A DNA stretch of 64,000 bases from Bacillus thuringiensis (GTDB lineage: Bacteria > Bacillota > Bacilli > Bacillales > Bacillaceae_G). Positions 55,515-63,715 of this stretch are shown in pieces. Made by a program: the position numbers and the translations under genes. The notes under the pieces were generated by a model, which saw only the letters and a list, made by a program, of their open reading frames with translations, was not told the origin of the DNA and did not search any database. Positions within the stretch are counted from its first letter, which is position 1; every line of letters starts with the position of its first letter. The stretch spans positions 124,001 to 188,000 of the forward strand of contig NZ_JACYOF010000007.1 in NCBI RefSeq assembly GCF_014932895.1, read 5' to 3'.

Positions 55515-55739
55515 GTCTTCGTTCCTCTCATTATGGACTTTTCCTTATCAGAACATCTCTACTTTATAAATCCGTAGAAACTAAATATTTCTACTAGGGA
55601 ACGGTCACATTATAAGCCTTCACATAGTGTGAAGCTCAAGCCCTCAAAGAAAAAGAAGTTTATACAAGAAAAGAAATCCGGAAAATAATCCAAGTGTCCT
55701 AACGAATATGGACAATGAGATTTCTAATACACAAAAATA
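55515..55739. repeat. 225-bp direct duplication, right copy (D2)
   Basis: Aligns with 50431-50655 in the same orientation with scattered substitutions. The pair brackets the MerR and GNAT-fusion genes (4.9 kb). Substitutions break the frame present in the left copy. Confidence 0.85.
55609..55639 (-). promoter_or_regulatory. MerR-class promoter (copy 4), toward the GNAT fusion
   Basis: On the minus strand, TTGAGC and TATAAT with a 19-bp spacer containing CTTCACACTATGTGAAG. It faces the 1067-aa gene starting at 55383. Confidence 0.78.
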
Positions 55740-55897
55740 ATCCGTATGTATATGTACTTGAGTTTTTAATGAAAAATCCAAATGACGGTTAGCCATGGAT
55801 TAGACAATCGCAAATTCGGAAAAATACGCAGGAGATATGTGACTTAATTTATAAAATTGCATACCAATAACCCATAAACTTGCAGAAAGTTTATTTT

Positions 55898-56158
55898 ATG
55901 ATCATTCACTTTTTGGTTTTTATGATGAAATTTATATATATAGGGAAGATGGAAGATTATGAGAAAATTTTCTCGACAGGAAAAATATTATTAGGTTTTG
56001 GAGCGATTCAAGTGTTTTGGGGACTTGTAATACTTAATTCAATTAATTTATTTGAGCATAAAAGTAAAGTAGTAAAATATGGAATTCCAATTACTGGAAT
56101 GGTTTGTTGCATTGCATCTAACTTTTTTAGAGAACCTAAGAGTTATACTAATAAGTGA
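55898..56158 (+). CDS. hypothetical small membrane protein
   Basis: An 86-aa frame has two or three hydrophobic segments (IIHFLVFMMKFIYIG, LLGFGAIQVFWGLVIL, ITGMVCCIASNFF). The exact start is uncertain because no good ribosome binding site is visible, and it may be truncated. No known domain. The upstream DNA is the duplicated cassette D2. Confidence 0.4.
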   Translation: MIIHFLVFMMKFIYIGKMEDYEKIFSTGKILLGFGAIQVFWGLVILNSINLFEHKSKVVKYGIPITGMVCCIASNFFREPKSYTNK

Positions 56159-56294
56159 GTTAATGTTAACTTAGTGGAAGCATCAACCTGCATTTTATGC
56201 AAAGTTATGCTTCCTGTTATAAGATGAATACGTCGACGAAGCGATGGATTTATTTTATATCGCCAATAAGGAAATAAGTGTAAGGATTTTTCAC

Positions 56295-57075
56295 TCAGGT
56301 TTCATTGACATAAATAAACCAAGATACAAATCTTTGGAATATACAAGGGGTAATCCCAGTAAAATCTGCAATTAGTGTAGCTATGGAACATGCATCGTGC
56401 GGTTGAAGAGACGTTAAGTAAGTAGAACCATAATTTTTATCATTGTGCTTTCCAGACCCTACATGAACATGTAAAAGCTGACCACTAAGTAAATCGTACT
56501 CTAGTTGAATTTTTACACCAGCACTATGACCACTACCTCCTGAACCTTGATATGTAGAAGCAAATTTATCTGGAATCTGAAAATGTGTAGTATCCAATAC
56601 ACGAATACTGCGAAAATGGTTTGTATATAGAGTTGAAATCTTATTAGATGTACAGAGTTGTTGGTGGAGTAAATAGGTTAATATTTGTTGTAAAAACTGC
56701 GCAGCCTGAGAATTAAATCGCTGATTGAGTCCTTCTGGACTCATAGAAATACCTGTATTCGTTTCTAAGCGACTACATAATTGTGTCAATGAAGTATGAG
56801 CTATATTTTGACTTAACCAAACACATAAAGCCACTAAATCTTGAGCACGGTATTTACTTTTTCGTTGAACAAACCCTATCTCTCTAGCTAACTGTTCTAA
56901 AACATGCGGTGACATATATCGTTGTAATTCTTTAGAAAACAATTCTAGTACATCTCAAATCGATAAATTCATACAAAAACGCAATCCTTTCTGTATATTT
57001 CTACAAAAAGAATAACGTTTTCTTTGAATTATGGATATAAATTTATCTTAGGTTGATAGTGATGTGGCGGGACCC
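56295..57075 (-). mobile_element. IS231-type (IS4 family) element, truncated and with early stop
   Basis: A terminal repeat-like sequence (GGTTGATAGTGATGTGGCGGG, 57048-57070) precedes a transposase that starts at 56972 (MNLSI) but meets TGA at codon 6. It then continues as ELQRYMSPHVLEQLAREIGF, TNTGISMSPEGLNQRFN and VLDTTHFQIPDKFASTYQGSGG with the first catalytic Asp. The C-terminal half, including the YREK region, is missing, so it is inactive. It is related to 12845-13336. It lies directly beside the PhzF gene. Confidence 0.85.
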
Positions 57076-57078
57076 CAA

Positions 57079-57948
57079 TTATATTTCAACCTCTGTTTCA
57101 GATAAATTCAATGCTTTTCCGCCTACCTTTACCTCAATAATTTCGTTCCCTTGAGTGGTTAACGCTATAACTATTTCCGAAGGTTTTTTCATAGAGTAAC
57201 CTTGCTCAACAGATATATTAATAACATGTTTAGGTTTGATTTTACCATATTTATATAGATAACATGAAAGGGCACCATTGGATGTACCAGTTGCAGATTC
57301 TTCGGGAATTCCATATAAAGGTGCCAAATTTCTACAGTGAGCATTTGAACCCTTTAGTGATTCAAGGGTAAAAATATGATAACCAATGGTATTATATTTA
57401 CTGCTGATATTTGTTACCTTTTCAAAATCTGGCTTTATAGAATTTAATATATCTAAGTTTTTAATCGGTACAAGTATATCCCTAAGGCCAGTAGATACAA
57501 TTTGCACTGGTAGATCCCCCAACATTTCATCTATAGTAATATTTAAGGAATCTGCAATTTCCTCCTTGTCTATTATTTCATAATAGCTTGGAGCATTTTG
57601 ATCCATCATAATTGATAGGTCTTCCATTACTTCTACATTTAAAATTCCAGCCTTCGTTTCTTGGGAATATTTTCCTGGTTTAATATATCCTTGGTTTGAA
57701 AGTGTATAGAACGCTGCTATCGTTGCATGGCCACAAAGATCAACCTCTTCATTAGGTGTAAAGAATCTAACCTTGAAGTCAGCAAGGTCTGACTTCATGA
57801 CAAAAGCAGTCTCACTAAAACCGATGATACCTGCTATTTTTTTCATGTCCTCATCTGATAGATAATCAGCGCTAAGTACCACTCCGGCAGGGTTCCCTCC
57901 CTCAATGGATTTTGCAAATGAATTTAAAGTATAAACTTTTAACTTCAT
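57079..57948 (-). CDS. PhzF-family isomerase/epimerase
   Basis: This 289-aa protein has the family's two-fold fold with GGNPAGVVL, the catalytic Glu46 in GFSETAFV, DLCGHATIAAFYTL and EESATGTSNGALS. PhzF-like proteins catalyse proton shifts or isomerisations on amino-acid-like substrates. It lies 30 bp downstream of the ornithine cyclodeaminase-like gene and probably in one operon with it under the divergent MocR regulator. Confidence 0.92.
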   Translation of the reverse strand: MKLKVYTLNSFAKSIEGGNPAGVVLSADYLSDEDMKKIAGIIGFSETAFVMKSDLADFKVRFFTPNEEVDLCGHATIAAFYTLSNQGYIKPGKYSQETKAGILNVEVMEDLSIMMDQNAPSYYEIIDKEEIADSLNITIDEMLGDLPVQIVSTGLRDILVPIKNLDILNSIKPDFEKVTNISSKYNTIGYHIFTLESLKGSNAHCRNLAPLYGIPEESATGTSNGALSCYLYKYGKIKPKHVINISVEQGYSMKKPSEIVIALTTQGNEIIEVKVGGKALNLSETEVEI

Positions 57949-57978
57949 AATATGATCCCTCCAAATTGTATATCGATT

Positions 57979-59025
57979 TTATATTTGCACGATTGTCCCA
58001 ACATTCATTTCTTCTGCTTTTGATACAATATATTTTGAAACTGCAAGATCCTGCAATGCTATGCCAGTATTATCAAAAATCGTAATTTCTTCATCACTTG
58101 TACGTCCATTCGCATTTCCAAGTATGAATTGTCCGATTTCAGTCAAATTGTTTTTGCCTAATATACCAGCCCTTATAGCACTTTGTGTTTCTCCGACTGT
58201 CGATGCTTGTGTAATATCATCTACATATACAGAAGCTACTTCAAAGATCTTTTCATCTATTTCCTGTTTTCCAGTCATGTCTGCCCCCACACAGCTGAAA
58301 TGTATGCCTGGCTTAATCCACTCCTTAAAAATCAGTGGTTTTCGCGAAGGTGTTATCGTAATTACTGCATCGGTTTCTTCCAAAGCTTTCACTGGATTTT
58401 CTACAGCTACAAACTGAACTGACTCAATTCTTTGTTTCCAGCTCTTATTATAAGTATCGTTGATATCATTTATGATTTTTTCTAGTTCCGTCTTTATTGA
58501 ATACTGGAATTTTGATGCATTTTCATATTTTACGGGGTCATATATATATACCTTGGTTATTGTCTGAACTTGAGATAGAGTGGCTGCTATTTGAAAAATT
58601 GCCTGAACTCCTGTACCAACAATCATTAGTGTTTTTGAATCTTGTTTTGACAGGTGTTTCACGCCTATTGAACCTGCTGCTCCAGTACGCATTCCTGTCA
58701 AATAACTTGCGTTGATCATTGCCTTAGGAAATCCATTCTTCAAATCAAATAACATAGTCAGCCCTGTTATAGCTGGAAGACCTTGATTTTTATTATCACC
58801 AAACCATGAAACGAGTTTTAACCCAAACACATCTTCTTCATTAAGTATCCCTGATTTAATATCCATTTCTGCCCTATCCTCAAAAATCACCTCAGATACC
58901 ATGGAGAATAGTCTCGCCTGATTGTTGGCTTTAAGCGCATAGGCTTTTTCTACACATGCTACTGTATTCTTGATATCAAGAATGTTCTTAACATCATTAT
59001 CACTTAGAATTCTTATTGGTACCAT
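57979..59025 (-). CDS. ornithine cyclodeaminase / mu-crystallin family protein
   Basis: This 348-aa protein has a substrate part (MDIKSGILNEEDVFGLKLVS, INASYLTGMRTGAAGSIGVK) and an NAD(P) fold starting KTLMIVGTGVQAIFQIAA. Members reduce imines, deaminate ornithine to proline or make amino acid precursors. The start at 59025 is preferred because GGAG is 10 bp upstream, whereas the ATG at 59034 overlaps it. It shares a transcription unit with PhzF. Confidence 0.9.
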   Translation of the reverse strand: MVPIRILSDNDVKNILDIKNTVACVEKAYALKANNQARLFSMVSEVIFEDRAEMDIKSGILNEEDVFGLKLVSWFGDNKNQGLPAITGLTMLFDLKNGFPKAMINASYLTGMRTGAAGSIGVKHLSKQDSKTLMIVGTGVQAIFQIAATLSQVQTITKVYIYDPVKYENASKFQYSIKTELEKIINDINDTYNKSWKQRIESVQFVAVENPVKALEETDAVITITPSRKPLIFKEWIKPGIHFSCVGADMTGKQEIDEKIFEVASVYVDDITQASTVGETQSAIRAGILGKNNLTEIGQFILGNANGRTSDEEITIFDNTGIALQDLAVSKYIVSKAEEMNVGTIVQI

Positions 59026-59104
59026 AGTTATCATTCTCCTTTAAAATTTTAATATCTGTTTATGTAATTGTATTTGAACAACAACAAAAAGTCTCCAACC
59101 ATCC

Positions 59105-59127
59105 TTGGTTGTTATTTAACCAACCAA
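59105..59127. promoter_or_regulatory. candidate MocR operator
   Basis: TTGGTTG and CAACCAA flank a 9-bp spacer between the divergent regulator and cyclodeaminase genes. A third half-site (AACCATCCTTGGTTG) overlaps it on the left. TATAAT at 59146-59151 may be the -10 of the regulator gene. Confidence 0.55.
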
Positions 59128-59165
59128 ATGATATGGTAAAAGTACTATAATTTTGGAGGAATTTC

Positions 59166-60617
59166 ATGTTAGATATCAACTGGAGACCTGATAGAAATAA
59201 TCCTACTCGATTGAATATACAGATTGTTAACTTCATAAAGGACAAAATAGCAACTGGAGAATGGCCGGTTGGTTTCAAATTGCCAAGTCAGCGGACACTT
59301 TCTGAAATTTTCAGTGTAAACAGAAGTACCGTAGTATCAGCCCTTGAAGAGCTGGCAGCTGATGGCCTTATTAACGGTAACGCTGGTGGAGGTACAAAAG
59401 TAATAAACAATACATGGACATTAATGTCCATTAATCATTCACATAATTGGCTTCCCTATATATCTTCGGGATTACATCAAACAAATCAGAAGATAATGCA
59501 GCAAATCAATCAGGCTGAATTCCAACCTGATATCATCCGAATGGGGTCCTGCGAACCTTCCCCTGAATTAATACCTAACAAAATGATTCAGGGAGTACTA
59601 AAAAAACTATCTAAGTCTATGGGATCGCTGGGTTATGAAGAACCAAACGGAAATATCCATCTAAGAAGAGAGGTATGCACATACCTTAAAACAATAGGAA
59701 TAGAAGCTGATCCATCCTCAGTTTTGATTACCTCTGGTGTTTTGCAGGCACTGCAGCTTATTTCCCTTGGCCTTTTGCACACGAACTCAGTAGTATATGT
59801 TGAAAAGCCATCCTACCTATACTCTCTTAGAACCTTTCAATCCTTCGGAATGCAGCTTTCGGGAATTAAGCTGGATAAAGAAGGTATAGAAATAAAAGAA
59901 TTGATTGATCGGCATAGGCGGAGAAAAGGAGCAATGCTTTTTACAATACCTACTTTTCAAAATCCTACCGGAAGCGTTATGTCACTTGAAAGAAGAAAAA
60001 AGCTTGTTGATGCGTGTGATAGGGAACGTTTGCCTATTATCGAGGATGATGTATATAGGGAGCTTTGGTTTGATGAACAACCTCCACAGCCAATAAAGGC
60101 ATTTGATAACAATGGACTTGTATTATACATTGGTGGGATATCGAAGAATTTAAGTCCTGGTCTTAGGATTGGATGGATTGTTGGATCAGAAAGAGTCATT
60201 GAAAGATTGGCAGATATAAAAATGCAAACTGATTATGGAACCAGCTCACTCTCCCAGAATGTAACCACAGAACTATTCTCTAGTGGTCTTTATTATCAGC
60301 ATAACGATATAATGAGGAAAAATGTTAAGCTCCGAAGAGATGTTGCTCTTGAAGCATTAAAGAAATATTTTACCAGCATCGGTACATGGAATATCCCTAG
60401 GGGTGGATATTTCATCTGGCTTAAGTTAAATAAAGGTATATCCATGTACCAGCTTTTTACTAAAGCCTTAAGTCGGAAAATACTTGTTCACCCTGGAGAT
60501 TTGTATGAGTTTCACTCTGATCAATATTTAAGAATTTCTTATTCTTATGCATCCTTAAATGAAATTGACTACGGAATTAAAACTCTTTCAGAATTGGTAG
60601 CAGAACAAATTTTTTAA
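59166..60617 (+). CDS. MocR/GabR-type regulator (GntR HTH plus aminotransferase domain)
   Basis: This 483-aa protein has an N-terminal GntR winged helix (KLPSQRTLSEIFSVNRSTVV) and a class I aminotransferase-like domain with Asn-Pro-Thr-Gly (FQNPTGSVM), EDDVYRELWF and the PLP lysine Lys327 in GGISKNLSPGLRIGW. MocR proteins sense amino compounds through PLP chemistry. It is divergent from the cyclodeaminase/PhzF pair and should control it. The ribosome binding site TTGGAGGA precedes the ATG. Confidence 0.94.
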   Translation: MLDINWRPDRNNPTRLNIQIVNFIKDKIATGEWPVGFKLPSQRTLSEIFSVNRSTVVSALEELAADGLINGNAGGGTKVINNTWTLMSINHSHNWLPYISSGLHQTNQKIMQQINQAEFQPDIIRMGSCEPSPELIPNKMIQGVLKKLSKSMGSLGYEEPNGNIHLRREVCTYLKTIGIEADPSSVLITSGVLQALQLISLGLLHTNSVVYVEKPSYLYSLRTFQSFGMQLSGIKLDKEGIEIKELIDRHRRRKGAMLFTIPTFQNPTGSVMSLERRKKLVDACDRERLPIIEDDVYRELWFDEQPPQPIKAFDNNGLVLYIGGISKNLSPGLRIGWIVGSERVIERLADIKMQTDYGTSSLSQNVTTELFSSGLYYQHNDIMRKNVKLRRDVALEALKKYFTSIGTWNIPRGGYFIWLKLNKGISMYQLFTKALSRKILVHPGDLYEFHSDQYLRISYSYASLNEIDYGIKTLSELVAEQIF

Positions 60618-61395
60618 GTTTTATATAGGGATTTAAATATTAAAGATAATTATAAAAATGAGTATTGAATAACCACTGTATGAGATTCGAAAGCATCATC
60701 AACTCCTCTAGTTCCTGAAGTTTTAAATCATTAATCTAGCTAATTTTCTAAAAAAACAATTGTCTTATAACTCAAATAACCTATGCCCAGAACCCGAACT
60801 TTAACACAAATATCCATAGTTCTGCGTATTTGTTCGGCCCCCATGCCCATCAACTTAAGAACTTTATAACGCCCCGAAACAAAAGACTTGTACTTTTTCA
60901 CCTGGGATGTCAATTTTCTCGTTTTGGGGTATTTGCTTTTCTTAGCTTGATGGTGATGGAGTACCGCCAGCATTTCGGAAAAAACCACGCTAAGAAAAAA
61001 ATACAATAAGCTGCCCATATGGACAGCTTATTTACATAATTATCGTTATTGGAAGTTGATTAATATCAGTTCATTTGTTTTTTGAAAGGAGTTATTTTGT
61101 TCGTTCAAAGATAATATCAAAGTAATTCGCGTACCCCATAGTTGGTGGCGCAAATAGTTGGTTTTATAGGGGGAAAACCTGTAACTAAAGCCTAATATAG
61201 GTGTTTTTGTTTAAATTTTGCTTAATTCTCACCGGTAATTAACTAAAAATTTAGAAATCGTTATATAATGAATTTAACTTAAAATTAGGAGTGATTAAAT
61301 TGCCAGATATGATAAACCTCGTTCTTTTCATCATTATAGCGAGGTGTTAAAACTTCTAATAGAAAGCATATTCGATTAAGAAAGAAGGGGTAGTT
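60618..61395. other. IS-derived and intergenic DNA
   Basis: Contains an IS231-like end (CATGCCCATCAACTTAAGAAC, 60843-60863) inside a 92-codon minus-strand frame (60740-61018) that has no recognised domain. Also present is one copy of a 38-40-bp motif (60955-60994) repeated inverted at 62065-62102. The remainder (61060-61395) is plain AT-rich DNA. Confidence 0.45.
60740..61018 (-). other. IS-derived fragment with IS231-like end
   Basis: The minus-strand frame contains LKLMGMGAEQIRRTMDICVK and HHHQAKKSKYPKTRK. The plus strand carries CATGCCCATCAACTTAAG, which I associate with IS231 ends. It is probably a scrambled transposon scar rather than a gene. Confidence 0.35.
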
Positions 61396-61596
61396 ATGAA
61401 GACTAGTGAAGAAACGCATTGGCAAAGGTTTAAACGTAAGAGTAAATCCCCGAAAGAGTGGTTAAAGAAAGTATACGAATTTTTTATTAATGAACACGTA
61501 TGGGATGCTATCTTTAAAGTGTTCCTTAAACTAGTATGGGCAGTAAAAGGTATGGGGAAAAGCTTGAAACGAATAATAGAAAACATATTCAATTAA
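61396..61596 (+). CDS. small basic protein, 66 aa
   Basis: AGAAGGGG precedes the ATG. The product (KRKSKSPKEWLKKVYEFFIN, then LKLVWAVKGMGKSLKRIIEN) is rich in Lys and amphipathic helix-forming residues, without Cys or signal peptide. I do not recognise it. It could be a small toxin-like or membrane-associated peptide. Confidence 0.5.
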   Translation: MKTSEETHWQRFKRKSKSPKEWLKKVYEFFINEHVWDAIFKVFLKLVWAVKGMGKSLKRIIENIFN

Positions 61597-61607
61597 ATTC
61601 TATTCTT

Positions 61608-61808
61608 TCATACTTTCCTCATACGATCGATAATTTCCAATAAATTTGTTTTATATAATGGAGTGTGAATACGACAGTTGATACAGCAATGGCTATAATA
61701 CCTATATGTGCGTAAAAAATTGAAGTAATCATATTTCTGGAAGAAAAATTCAAGGACAGGAAATAAAAGAGTAAGACTAGCAATTAATATTAATTGTTCT
61801 TTTTTCAT
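61608..61808 (-). CDS. small hydrophobic protein, 66 aa
   Basis: GAAGGAGG lies 7 bp before the second ATG at 61808. It begins MKKEQLILIASLTLLFPVLE, a probable membrane anchor, followed by aromatic- and Cys-rich sequence (YYSHCCINCRIH). No known family. Possibly frameshifted after the membrane segment. Confidence 0.4.
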   Translation of the reverse strand: MKKEQLILIASLTLLFPVLEFFFQKYDYFNFLRTYRYYSHCCINCRIHTPLYKTNLLEIIDRMRKV

Positions 61809-61912
61809 TATCATGCCTCCTTCTTTGTATAATTCAGCATTGATAGAAACAATTCCTATATGAATATTCTATACATGATCAGTTAACATAACGTCCTATT
61901 ATTAGTAGCAAG

Positions 61913-61964
61913 GAAAACGCACAAACTTTTGATACAATTGAGTTTGTGCGTTTTCTTTTTTTAT
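61913..61964. terminator. strong intrinsic terminator
   Basis: GAAAACGCACAAACT, loop of about 13 nt, AGTTTGTGCGTTTTC, then TTTTTTTA. A 15-bp perfect stem. Confidence 0.85.
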
Positions 61965-62110
61965 TATTCTATGCATCATTTTATACATTCCTATCCTGGC
62001 TTGGGTTTTAGGGTACTCGTTTGTTACTGGATTAGCCGAAAAATTGTATAAAATCTTGCATACCCTTAGCGTGGGGTTTTTCCGAAATGCTGGTGGTACC
62101 CCTTTTATTG

Positions 62111-62911
62111 TTATCGCTTTTCATGGGTCTGGCCAAGACAAAGTTCTATAGAGTTTTTCATATGATTAACGAGTGCTGTCACCTCGGAATCTAGCCCTTC
62201 CCACTTATCAACATATTCTCCTCGATAGGCTTTTCTGGCTAAGTTGAGTAAAGTCGAATATTCTTTGGGCAACCGAGGTAAAGCCCATTTTGCAGCCACA
62301 TCTTTCGGAGAAATTTCACCGATAGACACTGTCTGCCACATTCGAGATAGGGTTAAAATTACATTACGCTCATCACCTTTGATACCCTCAATCAACCCAG
62401 GCAAAGACTCCTTAATCGCTCTTCGAATATCTGTCATCGGAACGGGATCAAGTATATCTGAAGTATCAGGACCAAATAGAGAAATGCTATTCTTTCTCAC
62501 CTGTGCTAGAACAATAGCTAAATCAGGGTCATAGGTTGGTTCCTGGATTTGTCCTTTTTCAAACTCACTTCTAAGCCACTCACCATAGATAAATTCATTT
62601 CTTGGTGGATATTGCCAAGGTACAACATCGCTATGGTTTATAACCGTTACTTCAAGCGGTCTCACAGAATCTGTATTTCCTATCTTTCCAGATATAAGCA
62701 TTAGTCTGTCTGTTAGTTTTTTTCGAGTTACTTCAGGTAAACTATGATTCACGATCACTAGGACATCTACATCACTGTTAATGCGTAAGCCACCATTTAC
62801 TGCAGAACCAAATAGATATACCCCGACCATCGAACTTCCAAGCAACTCCTCTACGATTTTTAATGCTTGCATCGCTTGTTTTGGTATTTTTTTATTACTC
62901 AAATCGCTCAT
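62111..62911 (-). CDS. AadA-type aminoglycoside nucleotidyltransferase, ANT(3'')/ANT(9)-like
   Basis: This 266-aa protein has the nucleotidyltransferase motif VGVYLFGSAVNGGLRINSD and VDVLVIV with two metal-binding Asp. The C-terminal AadA domain reads RNVILTLSRMWQTVSIGEISPKD. AadA enzymes adenylate streptomycin and spectinomycin; ANT(9) only spectinomycin. The start at 62911 is chosen because GGAGAGGAG precedes it; the longer frame adds 39 unsupported residues. The gene is native-looking in composition. A 38-bp IS-like repeat sits immediately after its stop. Confidence 0.9.
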   Translation of the reverse strand: MSDLSNKKIPKQAMQALKIVEELLGSSMVGVYLFGSAVNGGLRINSDVDVLVIVNHSLPEVTRKKLTDRLMLISGKIGNTDSVRPLEVTVINHSDVVPWQYPPRNEFIYGEWLRSEFEKGQIQEPTYDPDLAIVLAQVRKNSISLFGPDTSDILDPVPMTDIRRAIKESLPGLIEGIKGDERNVILTLSRMWQTVSIGEISPKDVAAKWALPRLPKEYSTLLNLARKAYRGEYVDKWEGLDSEVTALVNHMKNSIELCLGQTHEKR

Positions 62912-63071
62912 CAATCCAAACTCCTCTCCTCTGATTTTGTTCGCATAATGTACATTTATATTAGTTTCATTGTGGTATTCAATTAAATAACCGATTACTG
63001 AACAAAAGAAACTTTTTTTACAGGCCATTTTATTTTCTTCTTAAAAACAATTCAGCAATAAGTAAACTTAA

Positions 63072-63632
63072 CTACAAACATAACCATACAGATAGTGGAT
63101 AGGCTATTTCAACATTTATCCCCAGGCCGTTATTAAAAATCGTTTTCAAAACATATAACTGTGTATTCGCTAATGTAAGTGTGTAGCTACGAATTATCCA
63201 TTTTCGATGTTCCTGTATCTTTTTCTTGCGGATTGTTTGGTAGGCCATCTAGGTTGCAAGTAGCCAGCTTATGTCCAAAAAAATAAAACCTAGTGTACTT
63301 ATTAACCCTCCCGTCGCATAAAAGGCCAGGTAAAGCGACGGAACAAAGTTTAGAACAATGAATACTATGTATATTTTCCCTATAATTCTGTGTAGGTTCA
63401 TTTTCGTTTTTCGTATCTGATTTACAAATCCAAGCGGACCGTTAAGCAGAGACACTATAGCCAGTACAATGTGGATACGTAGTATTATAAACCATATGTC
63501 TTGATCAATGGGAATGGTTTTATAAGATAGAAACTTCGAGAACATAGGATCAACAATGAAGTTTTTCGAAAACGTGTGCAACAACTAGGCAAAAGAAATA
63601 AAAACTAAGGCAATTTTCGATATTCTTCTCAC
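63072..63632 (-). pseudogene. DUF2306 membrane protein with two in-frame TAG stops
   Basis: A GTG start at 63632 preceded by AGGAG opens a 186-codon frame interrupted by TAG at codon 16 (63585-63587) and codon 128 (63249-63251). The frame is otherwise continuous through NLHRIIGKIYIVFI, AYQTIRKKKIQEHRKWIIRS and on to 63072. This matches DUF2306, a four-helix membrane family with conserved HR motifs. Both TAG codons sit where Trp (TGG) would be natural. Confidence 0.7.
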
Positions 63633-63715
63633 GAATTTTAGACTCCTATCAATTAATACTTTTAAAATTATGATTCAAGTATGCGTATACTTGAACTCAG
63701 TATTCTTTTATGAAT

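Larger units (their letters stand above)
55384..55879. other. intergenic with duplicated promoter cassette (D2)
   Basis: Contains the right 225-bp copy (55515-55739) and the fourth MerR-class promoter (55609-55639). Nothing else is recognisable. Confidence 0.5.
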
